Both the position numbers and the translations under genes were made by a program. A stretch of DNA of 64,000 nt, taken from positions 1,364,001 through 1,428,000 of the forward strand of contig NZ_JACSKH010000001.1 of the NCBI RefSeq assembly GCF_018617485.1, given 5' to 3'. Below the pieces are notes generated by a model. The model saw nothing but the letters and a program-made list of their open reading frames with translations, was not told the origin of the DNA and did no database searches. This document shows positions 33,360 to 43,281 of the stretch, in pieces. The DNA comes from Exiguobacterium sp. s124. GTDB taxonomy: Bacteria > Bacillota > Bacilli > Exiguobacteriales > Exiguobacteriaceae. How positions within the stretch are numbered: the stretch's first letter is position 1; every line of letters starts with the position of its first letter.

Positions 33360-35177
33360 TTACATGACGCGTTTGAACAATTTCTCGAGTTCATACGTGC
33401 TCCACTTCACGAGAATCGGGCGACCGTGCGGACAAGTAAACGGAGATGTCGTTCGACTCAAATCATCAATCAATTGTCGCATCATTTCCATATTGAGTGG
33501 ATGATTGGCTTTGATCGATCGTTTACACGCCATGAGGATCGATGCCTCTTCACGATATTTCGCAAGATCAATCGAGCGCTGTTGAATGGCCATCTCCACC
33601 AAGTCACGAATCGTGCCTTCTAAGTCATGTTGCGGATACCATGTCGGAATCTCACGGACGAGGAACGTGTTACCCCCAAACGGCTCTAGAGTGATGCCTG
33701 CGTCCGCTAGGAGTGGTAGCACTTCTTCGATAGCGAGCGTCTCTTCTTGTGTGAACTCTAACGTTAACGGGATCAACAGAAGCTGATACTCTTTTTCCGG
33801 ACGTCCTAACTGCTCATAGAACAATTCATACTTGATTCGTTCCTGAGCGGCATGTTGGTCCATCACGTACATCCCGTCTTCCGCTCCACAGATGATATAA
33901 CTCGAGTGCAGTTGCCCGATGACGTCTAACGCCGGTAAACCCTCCGACTGACGTACAGGCTCCTCGACCTGCTCTGGTTCGATCATCTCTGCTTCCGGCT
34001 CATGAACGAGCGGAGCCGGATTCCACTGGGAAGGTGACGTGAGCGTCTCTTTCCGTTCCCGAGGAATCGGATAGTTCCACTCGACCGGATCTGCTTGTTT
34101 AGGTTGTGGCTCCATCGAAAAGTCGAGTTTCGACTGTTCAGACGGTGTCACACGTTTTGGCTTCGGCTCTTGTTTCACAGACGGAATGAGCCGTTGCTCA
34201 CGGAGTGTCAATTGAACGGTCTCTCGGATAAGCTGGCATAGTTCTTTTTCTTTCGACAAACGCACTTCACGTTTCGTCGGATGGACGTTCACGTCAATCA
34301 ACATTGGGTCCATCTTCACTTCAAGCACGGCAATCGGATAGCGACCGATCGGTAAGAGCGTATGGTAGCCTTCGAGCACGCTTTGCGTCAGCGCGAAGTT
34401 CTTGATGCTTCGCCCATTTAAGATGAGGGTCACATATTGTTTGTTCGAACGGGTCACCTCCGGACGTACGAGATGGGCGCTCAGCGTATAATCATTCGTC
34501 TTACTCGATGCCGTGACGATTTGTGCGGCGACTTGACGACCATAGATGGCGAGCATGACTTGTTTCAAGTCTCCATTCCCGTTCGTTCTCAGCAATTCTT
34601 TTTCTTCATGGAAGACTGTGAAGCGAATCTCCGGATGAGAGAGTGCCAATCGGTTCAACGTATCGGTAATGCTGGCGAGTTCTGTCGCCGATGTCTTCAA
34701 GTATTTCAGACGGGCCGGTGTGTTGAAGAAAAGCTGACTGACTGCGATTTCGGTCCCGACGTTCGTCGCTACCGGATTCGTCGACTTGACGACTCCACCT
34801 TCAAGCGTCATCTCAAAACCGTCCTCATCCGCACGCTTAGATTTCAATGAGACGTGACTGACCGAAGCAATCGAGGCGAGTGCCTCTCCTCGGAAACCGA
34901 GTGTCCGAATGCGGAACAAGTCGTGCTCATCCCGAATTTTACTCGTCGCATGTCGTAAAAAGGCTCGGGCGGCGTCTTCTTCATGGAACCCGTGCCCGTT
35001 GTCACGCACTTTGATGAGTCGGATACCCGCTTCTTGTAAGTCGACGTCTACTTTCGTCGCTCCCGCATCAATCGCATTCTCGACTAATTCTTTGACGACA
35101 GAAGCAGGTCGTTCAACGACTTCCCCGGCTGCGATTCGGTTCGCGAGTTGTTCAGGTAACTCTCGAATGATTCCCAT
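33360..35177 (-). CDS. mutL: DNA mismatch repair endonuclease MutL
   Basis: A 605-residue MutL. The GHKL ATPase motifs are ELVENAIDAGATK, RDNGHG and TLGFRGEAL within the first 100 residues. A proline- and glutamate-rich linker (about 335-425) leads to the C-terminal dimerisation domain with the endonuclease motif DQHAAQERIKYE, so this is a nicking MutL as expected in bacteria without MutH. ATG at 35177 is five bases after the mutS stop and follows AAAGGGTGAG; the frame upstream lies inside mutS. Confidence 0.97.
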   Translation of the reverse strand: MGIIRELPEQLANRIAAGEVVERPASVVKELVENAIDAGATKVDVDLQEAGIRLIKVRDNGHGFHEEDAARAFLRHATSKIRDEHDLFRIRTLGFRGEALASIASVSHVSLKSKRADEDGFEMTLEGGVVKSTNPVATNVGTEIAVSQLFFNTPARLKYLKTSATELASITDTLNRLALSHPEIRFTVFHEEKELLRTNGNGDLKQVMLAIYGRQVAAQIVTASSKTNDYTLSAHLVRPEVTRSNKQYVTLILNGRSIKNFALTQSVLEGYHTLLPIGRYPIAVLEVKMDPMLIDVNVHPTKREVRLSKEKELCQLIRETVQLTLREQRLIPSVKQEPKPKRVTPSEQSKLDFSMEPQPKQADPVEWNYPIPRERKETLTSPSQWNPAPLVHEPEAEMIEPEQVEEPVRQSEGLPALDVIGQLHSSYIICGAEDGMYVMDQHAAQERIKYELFYEQLGRPEKEYQLLLIPLTLEFTQEETLAIEEVLPLLADAGITLEPFGGNTFLVREIPTWYPQHDLEGTIRDLVEMAIQQRSIDLAKYREEASILMACKRSIKANHPLNMEMMRQLIDDLSRTTSPFTCPHGRPILVKWSTYELEKLFKRVM

Positions 35178-35181
35178 CGAC

Positions 35182-37710
35182 TCACCCTTTCTTTGCGGTT
35201 TGTTGCAGTTCATACAACGCCTGCATCGCTTCGATTGGATTCATTGCCAATAGATCGATTTTGAGCAGCTGTTCTCGAACAGCGTCATTCGACTCGAACA
35301 ACGACAATTGGCTGACTTCTTCCACTGGAGTTGGAACAGCCTGCTCGTTTAAAGCAGGTTTCGTCGCCTCTGACTCGAGTTCTGAGAGAATCGTCCGTGC
35401 CCGGTCGATCAACGAACCCGGGAGTTCGGCCAATTCCGCCACATGAATCCCATATGATTTATCGGCACGTCCTGGATGCACTTCATGCAAGAACACGACA
35501 CGCCCATCCCGCTCAATCGCCCGGACATGGACGTTCTCGAGCGTCGAAATCGAATCTTCGAGCACTGTCAATTCATGATAGTGCGTCGAGAAGAGTGTCT
35601 TCGCGCCGATTGACGAGGCGATATATTCGACGATCGCCTGTGCGAGCGCCATTCCGTCATACGTTGACGTCCCGCGACCGATTTCATCTAATAAAATCAA
35701 ACTATGTTCCGTCGCCTCAGTGACAGCTTGTCTCGTCTCGGTCATCTCGACCATGAACGTCGACTGCCCGCTCACCAAATCGTCCGCCGCACCGATTCGT
35801 GTAAAGATGCGGTCAAAGAGCGGGAGTTCCGCTGCTTCTGCCGGGACGAATGAACCGATTTGATGAAGGATTGCAATCAAGGCAAATTGACGCATGTATG
35901 TCGATTTACCGGACATGTTCGGACCCGTGATGAGCAACATTTGGCGTGTGTCGTCAAGCGTCAAATCATTGGCGACATATTCGCCTCGCGGCAAGACCGT
36001 CTCAATGACAGGGTGACGCCCACGTTCGATTTGGACGTGGGATGTCGTAACAGGGCGTACATATTCCCGCTTCTCCGCCACTACGGCAAGAGCGAGGAGA
36101 ACATCTAATTCACTGAGGGAACGAGCCAGCTGCTGAAGGGCCTTCGTATACGTCTTCACCTCTTCGCGAAGTGCGACAAATAGATCATATTCGAGCGTAC
36201 AGCTCTTCTCTTCCGCCCCTAATATGAGGGCTTCCTTTTCTTTCAGTTCTGGCGTGATGTAACGTTCCGCATTCGTCAACGTCTGTTTCCGCTCATAGCG
36301 ACCCTCTTCGAGTAGCTTCGCATTCGCTTTCGTCACTTCTAAGTAGTAACCGAAGACGCGATTATACCCGACCTTTAATGACTTGATGCCGGTCGCGATG
36401 CGTTCCTGTTGTTCGAGGTTGGCAATCCACGACTTCCCGTTCGCTTTTGCCTCTAGCAGTTCATCGAGTTCATCCGAATAACCGTGACGAATCATACCGC
36501 CCTCTTTCGTCGAAATCGGGGGTGAATCGACAAGGGCAGCTCGGAGCTGTTCACTTAACGATTCAAACGAATCAAGCTTTTGCTCGATTTGCTGCAAACG
36601 ATCCGCTTTCACTGTTTGTAAGAGTGACCGGACAGAAGGCATCCGCTCGAGCGTGTCGCGAAGTTGGACGAGATCTCGCGCATTCGCCGTCCCGTATCCA
36701 ACTTTCGCGACAAGGCGTTCGATGTCATAGACTCGCTTTAACTCTTCTTGTAGTTGATCGCGCAACATGAAGTCGTCCACTAAGTTCTCCACGGCGTCCT
36801 GTCGCTCTTTGATGCCTTGTTCAGTGTAAAGCGGCTGTTCGAGCCAGCGTTTTAACAGTCGTCCGCCCATCGCTGTCGTCGTCTCATCAAGGAGCGATAA
36901 GAGTGACCCTTTTCTCTCCCCAGAACGAGCAGATCGGAACAGTTCAAGGTTTCGGGCCGTGTTGGCGTCAAGTTGCATATGTTGTTCGAGCTCATAGGCG
37001 ACAGCCGGTTGCAAGTGGTCGAGTGAGCGTTTCTGTGTTTTCGTCAAATAGGCGAACAATAATTCAAATGCCGAACGCTGTGCCTCATCTTTCGCACCTT
37101 GCGCGAGCGGACTCTCCCGCTTGTCCACTTGAATTGAGAGAGGGATTCCCGTCTGTCGTAACAAATCAGCGAGTCGCTCGTCCTCGACGATGACCTCGTT
37201 TGGGAGTAACCCTTCGATTTCCCGTAAGACGGCCTCTTCCGACGAAAGCGTCGTCAACCATGATTCACCGGTTGTGACGTCACCGCGCGCAATCCCAAAA
37301 CGACCTGCGACGTCAGAGATGGCGACGAGATATCGGTTTTCTTTCTCGCTCAGTGATGCCATGTATGTACCTGGCGTAATCACTTGGATGACTTCGCGCT
37401 TCACGAGTCCTTTCGTCGCTTTCGGGTCTTCCGTCTGTTCACAGATGGCGACATTGAAGCCCTTTTCAATCAATTGTTCAATATAAATGGCCGCAGAATG
37501 GTGAGGTACGCCACACATTGGGATCGGGTGTTCGGCCTGCTTTCCATTTTTAGAAGTGAGCGTGAGCTCTAACTCCTTTGCGACAATTTGCGCATCTTCA
37601 AAAAACAACTCGTAAAAGTCGCCGAGTCGATAGAATAAAAAGGCGTCCGGATAGTCTGCCTTGATGGAGAAATATTGTTTCATCATTGGTGTCTGATGGA
37701 CTTCTTGCAT
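35182..37710 (-). CDS. mutS: DNA mismatch recognition ATPase MutS
   Basis: An 842-residue MutS, close to the usual 850-860. The mismatch-wedge motif lies in [15 protein letters not shown] near residue 27 (Phe-x-Glu type), Walker A is GPNMSGKST near residue 600, Walker B is [15 protein letters not shown] and the helix-turn-helix/dimer region is near 740-790. The C-terminus contains a clamp-type LSLFE motif near residue 805, likely the beta-clamp binding site. AGAGGTGAA precedes the ATG. It is followed by mutL after four intervening bases. Confidence 0.97.
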   Translation of the reverse strand: MQEVHQTPMMKQYFSIKADYPDAFLFYRLGDFYELFFEDAQIVAKELELTLTSKNGKQAEHPIPMCGVPHHSAAIYIEQLIEKGFNVAICEQTEDPKATKGLVKREVIQVITPGTYMASLSEKENRYLVAISDVAGRFGIARGDVTTGESWLTTLSSEEAVLREIEGLLPNEVIVEDERLADLLRQTGIPLSIQVDKRESPLAQGAKDEAQRSAFELLFAYLTKTQKRSLDHLQPAVAYELEQHMQLDANTARNLELFRSARSGERKGSLLSLLDETTTAMGGRLLKRWLEQPLYTEQGIKERQDAVENLVDDFMLRDQLQEELKRVYDIERLVAKVGYGTANARDLVQLRDTLERMPSVRSLLQTVKADRLQQIEQKLDSFESLSEQLRAALVDSPPISTKEGGMIRHGYSDELDELLEAKANGKSWIANLEQQERIATGIKSLKVGYNRVFGYYLEVTKANAKLLEEGRYERKQTLTNAERYITPELKEKEALILGAEEKSCTLEYDLFVALREEVKTYTKALQQLARSLSELDVLLALAVVAEKREYVRPVTTSHVQIERGRHPVIETVLPRGEYVANDLTLDDTRQMLLITGPNMSGKSTYMRQFALIAILHQIGSFVPAEAAELPLFDRIFTRIGAADDLVSGQSTFMVEMTETRQAVTEATEHSLILLDEIGRGTSTYDGMALAQAIVEYIASSIGAKTLFSTHYHELTVLEDSISTLENVHVRAIERDGRVVFLHEVHPGRADKSYGIHVAELAELPGSLIDRARTILSELESEATKPALNEQAVPTPVEEVSQLSLFESNDAVREQLLKIDLLAMNPIEAMQALYELQQTAKKG

Positions 37711-37763
37711 GTTAATTCACCTCTAGAAAGTACAACAGCTGACCATCGGCCAGCTGTGTCGTT

Positions 37764-38195
37764 TTAGTATCCGCAGCCGCCGCGTGCTTGTTCAGCCGCC
37801 ATGCCGCTCCCTGTCTTTCCTGCAAGGACGTCTCCGTCCGTCGATTCGATAATACGATCCGTCACGGAGTTCGCGAGCGTGACCGTCACGTATTGAAGCA
37901 AGTCGTTTACTTCGACTTGAGTTTCTTGGAACGCTTGAACGACCGGAATCGAATCGAGCTCTTCCATCGCTTTATCAATCTTTTGCTCAACTTTTGCAAG
38001 TGCTTCGGTCTTGCCATAATGCTTACAGTTGACCGCTTCTTTTTGTAAGAACTTGATTCGTTTAATCAACGTCTGTACGCGGTCGCTACCGTTCACTTTC
38101 GCTTCCGCTTCTTTGAAACGTGCCACTTCTGGTGTTTGTGCTAATACGTCTGCCAATTCTCTTGCTTTTGCAATTACTTGTTGATCGGTCACCAT
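37764..38195 (-). CDS. ricA: RicA (YmcA) family regulator
   Basis: A 143-residue member of the YlbF/YmcA family. RicA works with RicF and RicT as a complex that binds [4Fe-4S] clusters and directs RNase Y maturation of mRNAs, with effects on biofilm and competence. Helical throughout (about 10-105), with cysteines at VNCKHYGK near residue 57 and in the terminal GGCGY, the cluster-binding type positions. As in B. subtilis it lies just upstream of mutS. AAAGGGG precedes the ATG. A weak 7-bp hairpin (37735-37757) separates it from mutS. Confidence 0.9.
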   Translation of the reverse strand: MVTDQQVIAKARELADVLAQTPEVARFKEAEAKVNGSDRVQTLIKRIKFLQKEAVNCKHYGKTEALAKVEQKIDKAMEELDSIPVVQAFQETQVEVNDLLQYVTVTLANSVTDRIIESTDGDVLAGKTGSGMAAEQARGGCGY

Positions 38196-38253
38196 TGTAA
38201 ACCCCTTTATGTCTATAATGTTATCGTGCTCAATCGCACGTGAATGTTCTTTC

Positions 38254-38712
38254 TCATTCTAACATGAACGATTCGGAAACGGTACTAGCGGGATTTAAGG
38301 ATTCACGAAACATATCGACATGCGGAATCCCGTCTTCGTTGTAAATTTCACTAGTCCGTTTGAATCCGAACGATGCGTAGAATGGTTCCACATACGTCTG
38401 CGCTTGAAGATATAGCGTCTCATGTCCGAAGTCCTGGATTGCCTCTTTCATCAGCTGACGAGAATAGCCTTTTCCTCGATGAGCGGCTTTCGTGACGACA
38501 CGTCCGATGGCAATAGGAGACGCCTCCGTCAACACGCGAAGAGCAGAGACAATTTCTCCATCTTCTTCAATCCAATAATGGACGGCCTGTTCATCTTTCC
38601 CGTCGATTTCTTGATACGGACAATTCTGTTCGACGACAAAAATCTCAGTCCGTAGTGCCAGTAAGCGATACAATTCCATCGTTGTCAGTTCACCAAATGT
38701 TTTTTTCTTCAT
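38254..38712 (-). CDS. ElaA-like GNAT N-acetyltransferase
   Basis: A 152-residue GNAT of the ElaA branch, recognised by RTEIFVVEQNCPYQEIDGKD in the first 45 residues and the acetyl-CoA motif IGRVVTKAAHRGKGYSRQL. The VEPFYASFGFKRTS segment closes the fold. Substrate is unknown; ElaA-type proteins act on small amines. ATAGGGGG precedes the ATG. It lies 11 bases downstream of the flavoprotein gene, so they may share a transcript. Confidence 0.87.
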   Translation of the reverse strand: MKKKTFGELTTMELYRLLALRTEIFVVEQNCPYQEIDGKDEQAVHYWIEEDGEIVSALRVLTEASPIAIGRVVTKAAHRGKGYSRQLMKEAIQDFGHETLYLQAQTYVEPFYASFGFKRTSEIYNEDGIPHVDMFRESLNPASTVSESFMLE

Positions 38713-38723
38713 CCGTTTTCCCC

Positions 38724-40190
38724 CTATTCAATTGTCGCCCCGAGTGCCCGGGCGACATGTAACCCACTCGTCATCGCGCCAATCGTTCCCGCCCCCGGAA
38801 ATATCGTATCTCCACAGACGTAAAAATTCGGTAAGTCCGTACGATAGCTCGCGGCACGGAACAGCGCCTGGCTTGGGGTCTGAGCATAACCTCCGACTGC
38901 CCCATGTGGACGTTTCGTATATTTTACCCATGCACCTGGTCCACCGGGAAGGAGAAGTGACGACTCACGATTCCAAGCGGGGAACGCAGTCGCAACGACG
39001 TCGACGAGACGATCGGTCCAATCTTGTTCTAGTTTCTCATATGCTGCCCGGTCTTTCCAATGCTGCCATTCAGATAAATCGATATGTGTGGAGACCGTGA
39101 TGGTTCGTTCCGGTTTTTCTGTGCGCAACACGTCATCTGGTGCCGACATCGAGATGAACGCATGGCCACTCGGTAATCGATGGTGATATATTTGTTGGAA
39201 AAGTGGTTGTTGTTGGCATATGTCCTCAGGTAGGACGAGATACAGACTGAACGTACCCCATTGGGACTGCTTCAACTGTCTGCGATACTGTCGTTTGAAC
39301 CGTCGTTGTTCCTGTCCTTTGAGAAGTTCGCTCGTCCGCTCAATCGGTATGGCAGACACAACCGCGTCGACCAATTCAAGCCGACCTCTTCGATCGGTGA
39401 CGAGCCACCCATCCGACACACGTTCGATGGACTGCACATCTCTTCCTAATCTTGTAACACCACCAAACGTTCGGACGGCGCGCTCTAATGCATGAGCCAA
39501 TTGATACAGTCCACCTTCTACATAATATGCCCCTTCGTGATAGACCGACAGTGCGACTGCACCGAGCAAATGACTCGCTTCCTTCGCACCGGTCTGCAAA
39601 CTGTCGAGCAGTATGCCATCGATGAATCGTTCGAACATCGTATTGTTTAGTCCATGACGGGCTAACGTGTCACCAAGTGGCCGTCGGAGTTTCATGAGCG
39701 TCATGAGTTGGTTCGGACGTAAGCCTTTTAGTGCATACATCATATCCGAGACCGTGCGAAACGGAAGAGCGGGCAACTGCTGAAACAACGGACGAATCTT
39801 CTCAAAATCGCCCCACACTTCACGATAGAACGCATGAATTGCATGACGGTTCTCCGGAAACGCGCGACTCAGCTCTTCGAGGAGACGTTCGCGGTCGTGA
39901 TAATAGGAGATGGTAAGGTCCGGGAGATGAATATCCATTACTTCATCCAATAAAGTGACCTCGACCGTTTCTCCAAGCTTCTCGAGAACCCGCCGATGGA
40001 CCCCTCCCTGCTCAAATCCCATCCCGAGTGTCGCGCCAGCGGGAAACAAGTAGTCTCCACGTTGAAACTTACCGGCACACCCGCCCCATTCACGCGACGC
40101 TTCAAAGACAATCACATCATGACCTTCTTGTTGCGCGAGCGCAGCTGCCGTCAAGCCGGCGATGCCCCCACCAATGACCCCAATCTTCAT
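38724..40190 (-). CDS. CrtN/CrtI-like FAD-dependent oxidoreductase
   Basis: A 488-residue flavoprotein of the phytoene desaturase/carotenoid isomerase group. The FAD dinucleotide fold is MKIGVIGGGIAGLTAAALAQ with an acidic strand end (VIVFEAS), followed by GGCAGKFQRGDYLFPAGATL; the C-terminal FAD motif is NFYVCGDTIFPGAGTIGAMTSG. ATG at 40190 follows GGAGGG by six bases. No phytoene/squalene synthase gene is adjacent, so it could serve a carotenoid pathway encoded elsewhere (pigmented Exiguobacterium make carotenoids) or be an unrelated desaturase. Confidence 0.82.
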   Translation of the reverse strand: MKIGVIGGGIAGLTAAALAQQEGHDVIVFEASREWGGCAGKFQRGDYLFPAGATLGMGFEQGGVHRRVLEKLGETVEVTLLDEVMDIHLPDLTISYYHDRERLLEELSRAFPENRHAIHAFYREVWGDFEKIRPLFQQLPALPFRTVSDMMYALKGLRPNQLMTLMKLRRPLGDTLARHGLNNTMFERFIDGILLDSLQTGAKEASHLLGAVALSVYHEGAYYVEGGLYQLAHALERAVRTFGGVTRLGRDVQSIERVSDGWLVTDRRGRLELVDAVVSAIPIERTSELLKGQEQRRFKRQYRRQLKQSQWGTFSLYLVLPEDICQQQPLFQQIYHHRLPSGHAFISMSAPDDVLRTEKPERTITVSTHIDLSEWQHWKDRAAYEKLEQDWTDRLVDVVATAFPAWNRESSLLLPGGPGAWVKYTKRPHGAVGGYAQTPSQALFRAASYRTDLPNFYVCGDTIFPGAGTIGAMTSGLHVARALGATIE

Positions 40191-40327
40191 GAACATCCCT
40201 CCTAACTGTATGATACCCACTCCTTCAAAAAAATGGAGAAATGAATCGGTTTATAAGATTCCAGACTTCTTTTGAAGGGAACCGATTCTCTTATGCAGAA
40301 ATAGTTCACATCTGAAAAGGTAAGGTG

Positions 40328-40834
40328 ATGAAAATGCGCAGTCGTGTCATGGTCTATTTATTGATTCCAATCCTCATCTTTATTGGTATACTGATTACCC
40401 CACCTTCCGAGGAATCGCTCAAACTCGCGACGATGACCGTCGTCAGCATTCAAGAGATGATCCCTTACGAAAAAGAGTATACGGCACAGAAAGTGTTAGA
40501 AGAACGGACAATCGACGACAAGTCAGCCATTATCGAAGAATGGCGTCTCGAACAAGGGGCGAGAACGTCTTATAGTTATGTGCTCAGACTGAGAGGATTT
40601 GAACATGTGACTCAAATCGATGCAGGGGCTGCCAACACGAGATCGGACGGGTATTATGCGATGCAGGCGCATAGTCCCATCTTTGAGACGGATAAACCGG
40701 TATCGACAAACTATCCGATTGTCGTGTTTAGTTCGGAACAACGCCTCGTCATCGGTCAGATGGATTTCCGTGTCATTTATGAAGAGGATGGTCGATTAGA
40801 AAAATGGATCGTATTGGAGGATAAGCAAGAGTAA
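40328..40834 (+). CDS. Membrane-anchored hypothetical protein
   Basis: A 168-residue protein with an N-terminal helix (VMVYLLIPILIFIGILIT) that serves as signal anchor, and an extracellular domain of short beta strands. No lipobox follows the helix. I recognise no family. ATG at 40328 follows GGTAAGG. The downstream kinase gene starts at the base after its stop, so they are co-transcribed and probably coupled. An inverted repeat (GAATCGGTT, 40243-40251, and AACCGATTC, 40280-40288) lies upstream. Confidence 0.65.
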   Translation: MKMRSRVMVYLLIPILIFIGILITPPSEESLKLATMTVVSIQEMIPYEKEYTAQKVLEERTIDDKSAIIEEWRLEQGARTSYSYVLRLRGFEHVTQIDAGAANTRSDGYYAMQAHSPIFETDKPVSTNYPIVVFSSEQRLVIGQMDFRVIYEEDGRLEKWIVLEDKQE

Positions 40835-41377
40835 ATGAACAACTTACCACATGACAACAATGAAAAAATGAAACGAATCATGATTATTGGTTCCGGTGGT
40901 GCGGGCAAATCCACCCTCGCGCGCCAACTCGGGGAACAGTTGCAACTTGATGTCTATCATTTAGACGCCCTCATGTGGAGACCAGGATGGGTGATGGCGC
41001 CGAGAGAAGAACGAATCAACATTCAACAACAACTCGTGAAGAAAGACGAATGGATTATTGACGGAAACTTCGGGAACACGCTGGACTTGCGTCTACAGGA
41101 AGCTGACACTGTCATTTTGATTGATTTGCCACGTATCGTGTGCGTATATCGGGTTCTAAAAAGAGTGATACGTTACCGTGGTACGACACGGCCCGATATG
41201 GGCGCATCTTGTGAGGAAAAGCTTGATTTCGCATTCCTCAAATGGGTGTGGAACTTTCCTGATATTCAACGACCTGAGATGCTCAAACGAATCTCACAAT
41301 TTTCTCATGAGAAGCAGATCATCGTGTTAAAATCTCGGAAGGATGTTGAAAACTTTATTCATCAAACGAAAAGGTAG
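40835..41377 (+). CDS. Small P-loop kinase (FlaR/topology-modulation-like)
   Basis: A 180-residue adenylate-kinase-like protein. The P-loop GSGGAGKST lies at about residues 19-27, with DALMWRPGW, then WIIDGNFGNT, the usual lid and base-binding landmarks of the group annotated as 'DNA topology modulation protein FlaR'. Real substrates are not established. The ATG directly follows the previous stop; an ATG at codon 12 is closer to the family's usual start but has no better ribosome site. It heads a small run of plus-strand genes (kinase, VOC protein, kinase). Confidence 0.8.
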   Translation: MNNLPHDNNEKMKRIMIIGSGGAGKSTLARQLGEQLQLDVYHLDALMWRPGWVMAPREERINIQQQLVKKDEWIIDGNFGNTLDLRLQEADTVILIDLPRIVCVYRVLKRVIRYRGTTRPDMGASCEEKLDFAFLKWVWNFPDIQRPEMLKRISQFSHEKQIIVLKSRKDVENFIHQTKR

Positions 41378-41385
41378 GAACTTCT

Positions 41386-41736
41386 ATGAACCCTATTCTT
41401 CACCAAATCGGCACCATCTTTATTCCGGTGAGTGATATTCAAAAAGCGCGTGACTGGTATTGTAATTTATTCGATTTGTCAATAAAAGGAGAGATCTTAT
41501 TCGACCATTTATATGTCATACCATTAGAGGGCACCAACCTCGTTTTAGATAGTAAAATCTACTCAACAGATAACATCATCCAGACACCACTGTTTCACTT
41601 GAATACACGTGACATCCATCAAGCTTATTCTTATATGATTCAAAAAAATATTGATATCATCACACCAATTGAGCACGATCATTGGTTCAATTTCAAAGAT
41701 TTTGATGGAAATGTCATCATGATATGCAAATGCTAA
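41386..41736 (+). CDS. VOC/glyoxalase-fold protein
   Basis: A 116-residue single-domain vicinal-oxygen-chelate protein: IGTIFIPVSDIQKARDWYCNLFDL opens the fold and FNFKDFDGNVI closes it. The family includes antibiotic-resistance proteins, dioxygenases and glyoxalases; most short members are unassigned. AGGAACTTCT precedes the ATG, eight bases after the kinase stop. A possible metal ligand set (His6, the mid-protein Glu/His and the terminal Asp) is incomplete by eye. Confidence 0.75.
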   Translation: MNPILHQIGTIFIPVSDIQKARDWYCNLFDLSIKGEILFDHLYVIPLEGTNLVLDSKIYSTDNIIQTPLFHLNTRDIHQAYSYMIQKNIDIITPIEHDHWFNFKDFDGNVIMICKC

Positions 41737-41865
41737 AATCAGCCATATGAGGTTCTTCAGGTCGATTGTATCGAATGTCCACCTTGAAGAACTGAGGCAA
41801 TATAACAAGTAAATCAAGTTATATGAGTAATAAGATTTACTCCTATTTAGATGTGAGGTGATCAT

Positions 41866-42396
41866 CTGTTTTTTCTTCAAATGTCTGGAACACCTGGATC
41901 TGGAAAATCCACATTGGCTAAACGAATCATCCAACATGTACACGCGGTCGTCATCGATCATGATGTATCGAAAACTGCATTGCTTCGTACGCTTCCTATC
42001 GACAATTTCTCGGATGGAGAAATCGGGAAGATGGCTTATGATGTAGATTGGTCTCTCGTCGAGTATCACCTATCACTTGGACAAAACGTCATTCTCGACA
42101 GTCCTTGTCTCTATGACGAAATGCTCGATAAAGGGATAGCGATTTCCACAAAGTACGGAGCGACATATCGTTATATCGAGTGTCGTCATGAAGATTACGA
42201 AGAAATTAACGCACGACTTCGAAACCGTGTCAGACGACCGAGTCAAATTAATCAGGTTTCGTATGAGAATTGGTCTAAGATGAATGAACACTGCAAACGC
42301 CCTAAGAACCATACCTACTTACAAATCAATACGATGGACAATCGAGAGATTCCGATTGAGCGAATCGTTTCGTATCTTATGAGAACCTACGAATAA
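41866..42396 (+). CDS. AAA-type small kinase, likely CTG start
   Basis: A 176-residue P-loop protein (FFLQMSGTPGSGKSTLAKRI). Only CTG at 41866 is properly spaced from the ribosome site GAGGTGAT (41855-41862); the first ATG, at 41881, is 18 bases away and would remove the first beta strand ahead of the P-loop. Related proteins begin M-x-x-L-Q-MSG-x-PGSGKST, in agreement. DSPCLYDEMLDKG and YRYIECRHEDYEEINARLRNR are the Walker B/lid segments of nucleoside- or aminoglycoside-type kinases. The substrate is unknown. Confidence 0.75.
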   Translation: MFFLQMSGTPGSGKSTLAKRIIQHVHAVVIDHDVSKTALLRTLPIDNFSDGEIGKMAYDVDWSLVEYHLSLGQNVILDSPCLYDEMLDKGIAISTKYGATYRYIECRHEDYEEINARLRNRVRRPSQINQVSYENWSKMNEHCKRPKNHTYLQINTMDNREIPIERIVSYLMRTYE

Positions 42397-42428
42397 AACG
42401 CTTTCATCTCGAAAGTGTTTCTTTTTTT
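42396..42428 (+). terminator. Terminator after the small-kinase run
   Basis: AAACGCTTTC and GAAAGTGTTT pair (one G-U) around a five-base loop and are followed by C and seven T. Confidence 0.85.
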
Positions 42429-42513
42429 GATGTTTTTGTATTTTTATACTTTACAATTAATAATCATGCATATACACTTAGTCTCATCTACTACAGGGAG
42501 GCATTATACACAT

Positions 42514-43281
42514 ATGAAAAAATGGTTATTAGCAGGTACACTTATCATGAGCGCGGCTTTACTCGGTGCATGTAGTCAAGAAACAGAAGGTGAAGCGACA
42601 GAACAGAAAACACTCGTCATGGGGACGAGTGCCGATTACTTCCCATATGAATTCGTCGATACGGCAAATGGGGATGCGATTGTCGGATTCGATATTGAAA
42701 TCGCAGAAACGATCACAGAGCGACTCGGCTACGAATTGAAAATCGAAGATATGGACTTCGGTAGCTTACTCGGGGCCCTCAATAGTGGCCGTGTCGACTT
42801 CGTCATGGCAGGAATGACACCGACTGAAGAGCGTAAAGAGAACGCCGACTTTTCAGATATCTACTTGTCAGCGACAAACTTGATTATGACGAAAGACGAG
42901 TCACTTCAGGCGATTGAAGATTTGTCTGGGAAGAAAATCGGTGTCCAAACGGCTTCGATTCAAGAAAACATCGCTAAAGAACAGGCTCCTGACGCCGAAC
43001 TCGTATCATTGAACAAAATTCCTGAGATCGTTCAAGAGTTGAACACGGGTCGGATCGATGCGATGGTCATCGAAGATACGGTCGCTCAAAAGTATCTCGA
43101 TCAAGATGACAGCTTCTATACGTTCGCTTTGAAAGAGGATGGCGAAAAAGGATCAGCAGCGGCATTCAAATTAGATGATGAGTTACGCGACCAATTCAAC
43201 GAAGAGTTGAACAAGATGATGGAGTCTGGTGAAATTGATGAATTGGTGAAAAAATGGTTTTCAATGGAGCCGACTGAATGA
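42514..43281 (+). CDS. Amino acid ABC transporter substrate-binding lipoprotein
   Basis: A 255-residue solute-binding lipoprotein. Signal peptide and lipobox are MKKWLLAGTLIMSAALLGAC with the lipidated Cys20. The mature part is a family 3 binding protein: TSADYFPYEFVD near residue 40, GFDIEIAETI and GKKIGVQTASIQ. The start at 42514 is the lipoprotein start; the frame is open upstream into the terminator. No permease or ATPase gene adjoins, so it must use a transporter encoded elsewhere. Its stop overlaps the next gene's start by four bases (ATGA), coupling it to a HisC-like aminotransferase. Confidence 0.88.
   Translation: MKKWLLAGTLIMSAALLGACSQETEGEATEQKTLVMGTSADYFPYEFVDTANGDAIVGFDIEIAETITERLGYELKIEDMDFGSLLGALNSGRVDFVMAGMTPTEERKENADFSDIYLSATNLIMTKDESLQAIEDLSGKKIGVQTASIQENIAKEQAPDAELVSLNKIPEIVQELNTGRIDAMVIEDTVAQKYLDQDDSFYTFALKEDGEKGSAAAFKLDDELRDQFNEELNKMMESGEIDELVKKWFSMEPTE

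Noticed and set aside
37735-37757. Hairpin ACAGCTG/CAGCTGT between ricA and mutS as terminator
   Set aside because: The stem is short and no proper T run follows on the minus strand, so ricA-mutS read-through is more likely.
40243-40288. Inverted repeat GAATCGGTT/AACCGATTC upstream of the membrane-anchored hypothetical gene
   Set aside because: The 28-base separation and lack of a T run argue against a terminator; an operator role is possible but unsupported.
41755-41798. Long imperfect inverted repeat (GTTCTTCA ... TGAAGAAC) between the VOC and kinase genes
   Set aside because: No T run follows on either strand and no riboswitch or T-box features are present, so no function can be supported.
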